Below are positions 32,070 to 36,080 of a stretch of 36,080 bases of DNA, in pieces. Below the pieces are notes generated by a model. That model saw only the letters and a list, made by a program, of their open reading frames with translations, did not search any database and was not told the origin of the DNA. A program made the translations under genes and the position numbers. Positions within the stretch are counted from its first letter, which is position 1. Each line of letters begins with the position of its first letter. Source of the DNA: an uncultured Bacteroidales bacterium (GTDB lineage: Bacteria > Bacteroidota > Bacteroidia > Bacteroidales > UBA932); assembly GCA_946410455.1 (NCBI GenBank), contig CAMKAJ010000025.1, positions 1 through 36,080 of the forward strand. Direction: 5' to 3'.

Positions 32070-32932
32070 TAAAGGTCAGCATCGACCCTCATTCCGGATT
32101 CTGCGGAGGCGTAATACGCGCCATTTCTACCGCCGAAGATTTTATCGCATCGGGCAAGGGGCACCTTTGGTCGCTCGGAGCTATCGTGCATAACGAAGAA
32201 GAACTCTCGCGACTGGAACGCAAGGGCCTGGGTACTATAAACCACAGCGGCCTCTCGCAGCTGGGCGCAGGCGACACCGTGCTGGTACGCGCTCACGGTG
32301 AACCGCCGCATACTTACGAGCAGCTTGCGGCATCCGGACTCAACGTGATAGACTGCACCTGCCCGGTGGTGCTGAAGCTGCAACGGCAGATCAAAGAAGC
32401 CTCCGAGCGCGCTCAAGTGGTGATTTTCGGCAAAATCGGGCATCCCGAGGTGCTGGGCCTCGTGGGGCAGACGGAGGGCCGGGCGGTGGTTGTAGAGACT
32501 ATTGCACAGCTGATTGGCTCGTGCCGCAACGGCGCACTGCGCACGAACGAGGCCGTAGAACTTTTCTCGCAGACCACCATGAGCCCAGAGGGCTACCAAG
32601 CGCTGGCCGCCAAGCTGCAGGAGCTCATGGAGGCCCCGCTGCAGGTTCACAACAGCATCTGCGCCCAGGTGGCCTCGCGGCACAAAGAGCTTGCGGAATT
32701 CGCACGCACGCACGATGTAATAGTGTTCGTGTCCGGAAGCTCCAGCTCCAATGGAAAAGTGCTGTTTGACTGGTGCAGGAGCATCAATCCCCGCAGCTTC
32801 CATATATGCTCCCCTGCCGAATTGCAGGCCGACTGGTTCGATGGTGCCGCCTCCGCCGGAGTATGCGGTGCCACCTCAACCCCCAAGTGGCTTCTGGAAG
32901 AGACCGCCGGTGCGATAGAGAATTTGCAATAA
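32066..32932 (+). CDS. ispH: 4-hydroxy-3-methylbut-2-enyl diphosphate reductase (LytB)
   Basis: This is a 288-residue [4Fe-4S] enzyme that converts HMBPP into IPP and DMAPP, the last step of the methylerythritol phosphate pathway of isoprenoid synthesis. The three cluster cysteines are visible in GFCGGVIRA (C13), DCTCPVV and NSICAQVASRH. Substrate-binding motifs are RAHGEPP, GKIGHPEVLGL, SQTTMSPEGY, SGSSSSNGKVL and GATSTPKWLLEE. The start at 32066 overlaps the cmk stop. Upstream in-frame sequence is antisense-like read-through of cmk and has no family match. The efp promoter's -33 element lies inside the last codons. Confidence 0.96.
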   Translation: MIKVSIDPHSGFCGGVIRAISTAEDFIASGKGHLWSLGAIVHNEEELSRLERKGLGTINHSGLSQLGAGDTVLVRAHGEPPHTYEQLAASGLNVIDCTCPVVLKLQRQIKEASERAQVVIFGKIGHPEVLGLVGQTEGRAVVVETIAQLIGSCRNGALRTNEAVELFSQTTMSPEGYQALAAKLQELMEAPLQVHNSICAQVASRHKELAEFARTHDVIVFVSGSSSSNGKVLFDWCRSINPRSFHICSPAELQADWFDGAASAGVCGATSTPKWLLEETAGAIENLQ

Positions 32933-32954
32933 ACGAAGCGTTTTTTTATATTTG
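32923..32954 (+). promoter_or_regulatory. Bacteroidota promoter for efp
   Basis: TTTG (32923-32926) and TATATTTG (32947-32954) are 20 bp apart, both perfect matches to the consensus. The -33 element overlaps the end of ispH. The start codon at 32986 follows a leader of about 25 nt that is A-rich (ACAACTAATACAAAAGTAT) and has no Shine-Dalgarno, as is usual for the phylum. Confidence 0.8.
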
Positions 32955-32985
32955 CAGACTGTAGAAACAACTAATACAAAAGTAT

Positions 32986-33552
32986 ATGGCAACAACCGCA
33001 GATTTCAAAAACGGACTTTATCTTAAGTTCAACGATAAGCCCTGCATGATCGTATGGTTCCAGCACGTCAAGCCCGGCAAAGGCCCCGCTTTCGTGAAGA
33101 CCAAGCTCCGCAACCTGGAGAACGGCCGCATCCTGGAGAACACTTTCACCGCAGGTGCCAAGATCGAGACCATAGATGTAGAGCGTCGTCCCTACCAGTT
33201 CCTCTACGACGACGGCGAGTCCTTCAACTTCATGCACGAAGAGACTTACGAGCAGATTACCCTGCCCCACGACGTAGTAGAGAATGCCGACCTCATGAAG
33301 GAAGGCCAGCACGTGGAGATGATGTTCGTGACCGGAGAGGAGGAGCGCTGCCTTACCTGCGAGCTTCCTACCTACGTCACCCTGGAGGTCACCTACAGCG
33401 AGCCCGCAGTAAAGGGCAACACCGCTTCTTCCAACGCCCAGAAAGAGGTTACCCTGGAGACTGGCGCACGCATCATGGTTCCCCTCTTCATCGAAACCGG
33501 CGAGAAGATCACCGTGAATACCAGCGACCGTTCCTACGGCCAGAGGGTATAA
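32986..33552 (+). CDS. efp: Elongation factor P
   Basis: This is a 188-residue translation factor that binds between the P and E sites and relieves stalling at polyproline stretches. The N-terminal KOW-like domain carries the loop HVKPGKGPAFVKTKL, whose lysine in PGKG is the position modified in E. coli EF-P. OB domains follow, ending GEKITVNTSDRSYGQR, the family signature. Length is normal. It has its own promoter (32923-32954) and a strong terminator (33572-33605). The cluster upstream encodes several Pro-rich linker proteins (PKPEPK), which are the sort of protein whose translation depends on EF-P. Confidence 0.97.
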   Translation: MATTADFKNGLYLKFNDKPCMIVWFQHVKPGKGPAFVKTKLRNLENGRILENTFTAGAKIETIDVERRPYQFLYDDGESFNFMHEETYEQITLPHDVVENADLMKEGQHVEMMFVTGEEERCLTCELPTYVTLEVTYSEPAVKGNTASSNAQKEVTLETGARIMVPLFIETGEKITVNTSDRSYGQRV

Positions 33553-33571
33553 GGTCCTTTTACGTAAATTA

Positions 33572-33630
33572 AAGAGGGCATCGGATCTGCATCCGGTGCC
33601 CTCTTCTTTCATTCCCGGATATACCGGGAA
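33572..33630. terminator. Bidirectional terminator between efp and tsf
   Basis: AAGAGGGCATCGGAT (33572-33586) pairs with ATCCGGTGCCCTCTT (33591-33605) over 15 bp, with one G-T wobble and a 4-nt loop, and is followed on the plus strand by CTTTC. A second stem, TTCCCGG/CCGGGAA with a 5-nt loop (33612-33630), lies next to it. The first serves efp on the plus strand; on the minus strand the pair follows the tsf stop by 7 nt, and TTTAATTT comes after the large stem. Confidence 0.85.
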
Positions 33631-33636
33631 ACTCTT

Positions 33637-34632
33637 TTAGTCGTTCAGAGAGAAACGCTTGAAGGCTACGACCTTGGCGTCCTTGTTCTCCTTTGCGATG
33701 GCTTCCTTGACGGAAATCTTGTCGTCGCTCATCTGGTACTCCTGCTCCTCGAGCGTCTGCTCCTTGAGGAACTTCTGTACACGGCCGTTTGCGATGTTCT
33801 CGATCATGGCAGGATTGAGGCTTGCAGCCTTCTCCTCGCCCACGGTCTTGATAATCTCGCGTGCCTGTGCGGCCTGCTCGGGAGTAAGCCATCCCTTGGC
33901 GGTATTAGACTCGATGTGGTCCTCGCTGTCGCAGTGGGCAGGATTGATGCCGACCTTCTTGAGCGCGGCGTCGATTGCCTTCTGCACAAGCTCGTCCTTG
34001 GTCTTCTGAATTGCCACGGTCTTCTCGTTCTCGAGAACGCTTGCGGGGCAGTCTGCAATACCGATGGACACAGGGTTCATAGATGCAACCTGCATCACGA
34101 CACCCTTGGCAAGAGCCTCGCTCACGGGCATGTTAAATCCCACGAGAGCGCCGAGCTTACCGTTGATTGTATGGATGTACTGAGCCACGAAAGGAGCCTC
34201 TACGAGAGCATAGCCTACCAGAACGTGCTTCTCGCCAGTCTTGCCGGTCTGGGCCTCGACGGCCTCCTCCACGGTGTAACCGTCTGCCATCTTGCAAGCC
34301 TTAAGGCCCTCAAGGTCTGCAGGGCAATTTGCGATAGCCACGTCTGCGATTGCGTCTGCGAGGTTCTGGAAGTCTGCGTTGCGGGACACGAAGTCGGTCT
34401 CGCAGCCGAGGCATACCAGGATACCCTTACCACCGGCGATGCGAGCTTTAACTGCACCCTCGGAGGTCTCGCGGTCGGCGCGCTTGGCGGCAACCATCTT
34501 ACCCTTCTCACGGATGATGCCCACGGCCTTGTCGAAGTCGCCTTCGGCTTCCTCGAGTGCCTTCTTGCAGTCCATCATACCGGCAGAAGTCATCTTGCGT
34601 AATTTCATTACGTCTGCTGCTGTAATTGCCAT
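33637..34632 (-). CDS. tsf: Elongation factor Ts
   Basis: This is a 331-residue guanine-nucleotide exchange factor for EF-Tu. The N-terminal UBA-like domain and signature LRKMTSAGMMDCKKALEEAEGD-DKAV-I--KG are present, followed by FVSRNADFQNLA, which contains the TDFVSRN-type motif that touches EF-Tu, and the dimerisation core. It is longer than the E. coli protein (about 283 residues), in line with Bacteroidota versions. It lies 30 bp after rpsB in the conserved rpsB-tsf operon and ends at the bidirectional terminator. Confidence 0.97.
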   Translation of the reverse strand: MAITAADVMKLRKMTSAGMMDCKKALEEAEGDFDKAVGIIREKGKMVAAKRADRETSEGAVKARIAGGKGILVCLGCETDFVSRNADFQNLADAIADVAIANCPADLEGLKACKMADGYTVEEAVEAQTGKTGEKHVLVGYALVEAPFVAQYIHTINGKLGALVGFNMPVSEALAKGVVMQVASMNPVSIGIADCPASVLENEKTVAIQKTKDELVQKAIDAALKKVGINPAHCDSEDHIESNTAKGWLTPEQAAQAREIIKTVGEEKAASLNPAMIENIANGRVQKFLKEQTLEEQEYQMSDDKISVKEAIAKENKDAKVVAFKRFSLND

Positions 34633-34662
34633 AGCTGTATTCTCTTTAAGCGTTATTGGAAC

Positions 34663-35520
34663 TTATTCTGCCTTTGCAGGCTCTTCTGCCTTAGCTTCTG
34701 CGGGAGCTTCTGCAGCCTCGGCGGCGGGCTCTTCAGCCTTTGCCTCGGCACCCTTGCGGGCGCGCAGTTTGCGTGCGGGAGCCTTTGCGGCCTCTGCAGC
34801 CTCCTCGGCGGGAGCCTCTTTGTCCTTCTCGAGCTTGCGCTCCTCAAGGCCTTCGGCAATAGCACCGCAGAGAACGTTCATGATGCACTCGATGGACTTT
34901 GCCGCATCGTCGTTTGCCGGAATCACATAATCAATAGAGGTAGGATCGCAGCAAGTATCAACCATTGCGAATACCGGAATGTTAAGACGATTGGCTTCCT
35001 TGACGGCGTTAGCCTCTTTCTGGATGTCGATAACGAAAATCGCGGAAGGGAGGCGGCTCATATCGCGGATAGAACCGAGGTTCTTCTCGAGTTTTGCTCT
35101 CTGGCGGTCAACCTGGAGGCGCTCACGCTTTGCGAGCTTCTCGAAGGTGCCGTCTTCTTTCATCTTGTCGATGGTGCTCATCTTCTTGATGGCCTTGCGG
35201 ATGGTGGGGAAGTTGGTAAGCATACCGCCCGCCCAGCGCTCGGTGACCGAAGGCATTCCGACAGCGGTAGCTTTCTCGCTGACGATGTCCTTGGCCTGCT
35301 TCTTGGTGGCTACGAAGAGGATCTTGCGTCCGCTCTTGGCGAGCATCTTCATCTCCTCTGCAGCCTCGTCTATCTTGACGATGGTCTTGTGCAGGTCGAT
35401 GATGTGGATTCCGTTCTTCTGGTCGAAGATGTACGGAGCCATCTTAGGATTCCACTTGCGGGCAAGATGTCCGAAGTGTACGCCTGCATCAAGCAGTTCT
35501 TGGAAATTTGTACGTGACAT
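34663..35520 (-). CDS. rpsB: 30S ribosomal protein S2
   Basis: This is a 285-residue primary-like protein of the small subunit, needed for S1 binding. Core signatures are LDAGVHFGHLARKWNPKMAPYIF near the start, RWAGGMLTNF and PVFAMVDTCCDPTSIDYVIPANDDA. Residues after about 228 form a low-complexity tail of Ala, Glu, Lys and Pro (AEEPAAEAAEAPAEAKAEEP), a common Bacteroidota extension. I chose the ATG at 35520, which gives the standard MSRTNFQELLDAG. The open frame upstream to 35652 covers the hairpin-rich leader and has no family match. Confidence 0.97.
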   Translation of the reverse strand: MSRTNFQELLDAGVHFGHLARKWNPKMAPYIFDQKNGIHIIDLHKTIVKIDEAAEEMKMLAKSGRKILFVATKKQAKDIVSEKATAVGMPSVTERWAGGMLTNFPTIRKAIKKMSTIDKMKEDGTFEKLAKRERLQVDRQRAKLEKNLGSIRDMSRLPSAIFVIDIQKEANAVKEANRLNIPVFAMVDTCCDPTSIDYVIPANDDAAKSIECIMNVLCGAIAEGLEERKLEKDKEAPAEEAAEAAKAPARKLRARKGAEAKAEEPAAEAAEAPAEAKAEEPAKAE

Positions 35521-35676
35521 TTTTGTTTGTTTCTTGTTTTTTGTAACTGTGCCTTGTTCAGGCCTCTTTTCATCAAGGCGGAGTAGCGGCCTTGCCGGTC
35601 TCCGGCCTTTTCCGCAGGGTGGCAACATTCCACGTGGAATGTTTGGAACCACCTCTGTGCGATAACAACCGTAATA
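35521..35676 (-). promoter_or_regulatory. Hairpin-rich rpsB leader
   Basis: Between rpsI and rpsB, on the minus strand in order: a 20-bp perfect palindrome (35624-35643; half-site AACATTCCAC) flanked by GGTGG/CCACC arms (35618-35653); a GCCGG-3nt-CCGGC hairpin (35594-35606); and CAAGGC (35574-35579 on the plus strand), which can pair with GCCTTG at either 35589-35594 or 35551-35556. Mutually exclusive pairing is typical of ribosomal protein leaders, and S2 autoregulates rpsB-tsf in other bacteria. The last 30 nt before the ATG are A-rich and unstructured. Confidence 0.5.
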
Positions 35677-36066
35677 CTAACGCTTGCTGAACTGGAAGCG
35701 TCTGCGGGCACCGGGCTGACCGGGTTTCTTACGCTCGACCTCGCGTGCATCGCGGGTGAGGAATCCGGCTGCCTTGAGCGTGGCGCGATATGCTTCCTTG
35801 TCAATCTCACAAAGGGCGCGGGCGATACCGAGGCGGACTGCCTCTGCCTGGCCTTTGGTGCCGCCGCCGCAAAGAGTGACCTTAACGTCAAACTGACCTG
35901 CGGTGCCGGTAACCTCGAAAGGCTGGTTCACGACGTACTGCAGGGTCTCTGCGGGGAAATAGTTCTCCAGAGTGCGGTCGTTGATCGTGATGTTGCCTTT
36001 TCCGGCGGTGAGATAAACGCGAGCTACAGCTGCTTTACGTCTTCCAAGGGCGTGTGTCTGTTCCAT
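35677..36066 (-). CDS. rpsI: 30S ribosomal protein S9
   Basis: This is a 129-residue small-subunit protein whose C-terminal tail reaches the P-site tRNA. Family signatures are [44 protein letters not shown] and the basic end [17 protein letters not shown], with the terminal SKR tripeptide. Length is normal. The gene stands 156 bp upstream of rpsB on the same strand. Its usual partner rplM would lie just beyond the window edge; the start at 36066 leaves only 14 bases of upstream sequence here. Confidence 0.97.
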   Translation of the reverse strand: MEQTHALGRRKAAVARVYLTAGKGNITINDRTLENYFPAETLQYVVNQPFEVTGTAGQFDVKVTLCGGGTKGQAEAVRLGIARALCEIDKEAYRATLKAAGFLTRDAREVERKKPGQPGARRRFQFSKR

Positions 36067-36080
36067 TTGCTCTGTTTAAA

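Overview
The window looks like a chromosomal segment of a Bacteroidales bacterium (phylum Bacteroidota), probably gut or rumen associated. The evidence is: perfect or near-perfect Bacteroidota promoters (TTTG, a gap of about 20 nt, then TAnnTTTG) before rlmH, cmk and efp; BACON, Big2, FISUMP and BspA-type leucine-rich domains in lipoproteins; a DUF4783 gene; weak Shine-Dalgarno signals; and an alanine/glutamate-rich tail on ribosomal protein S2. No genus can be named from the sequence alone. GC is moderate, with a clearly AT-richer patch inside the giant LRR gene.

Layout. (1) 1-424 carries six copies of a 52-bp tandem repeat and no convincing gene. (2) 425-1345 encodes a BASS-family (bile acid:sodium symporter-like) transporter with its own promoter. 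(3) 1397-23876 is a run of fourteen tightly packed genes, all on the minus strand with gaps of at most 57 bp and many 4-8 bp overlaps. In transcription order it encodes a zinc-ribbon protein, a Ser/Thr kinase-FHA fusion, a membrane FHA/coiled-coil protein, a small secreted protein, a hairpin, a membrane PP2C phosphatase, a tail-anchored Ser/Thr kinase, an outer-membrane barrel protein, two small envelope proteins, a large periplasmic VWA protein resembling TssR, an ABC ATPase and FtsX-type permease, a barrel protein with a Pro/Glu/Lys linker, a 2041-residue surface lipoprotein, and a BACON lipoprotein. (4) 23877-24204 is intergenic and can fold into a long multi-stem structure. (5) 24205-29709 is an apparent rlmH - NtrY-like histidine kinase - barrel protein operon; that barrel is a close paralogue of the one in the kinase cluster. 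(6) A DUF4783 gene and a sigma-54-type response regulator without a DNA-binding domain follow. (7) 31386-36066 is core housekeeping: cmk-ispH-efp on the plus strand and rpsI-rpsB-tsf on the minus strand, separated by a bidirectional terminator.

How it may work together. The 22.5-kb cluster combines the parts of the threonine phosphorylation pathway that controls some type VI secretion systems (kinase, PP2C phosphatase, FHA reader, and a LolCDE/TagST-like ABC pair) with a TssR-like VWA protein, outer-membrane barrels and giant repeat lipoproteins. No T6SS sheath, tube, baseplate or spike gene is present. My inference is a trans-envelope phospho-signalling system that controls assembly or export of surface proteins. 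The neighbouring histidine kinase operon may be linked to it through the duplicated barrel protein. This is the strongest candidate in the window for a poorly described system.
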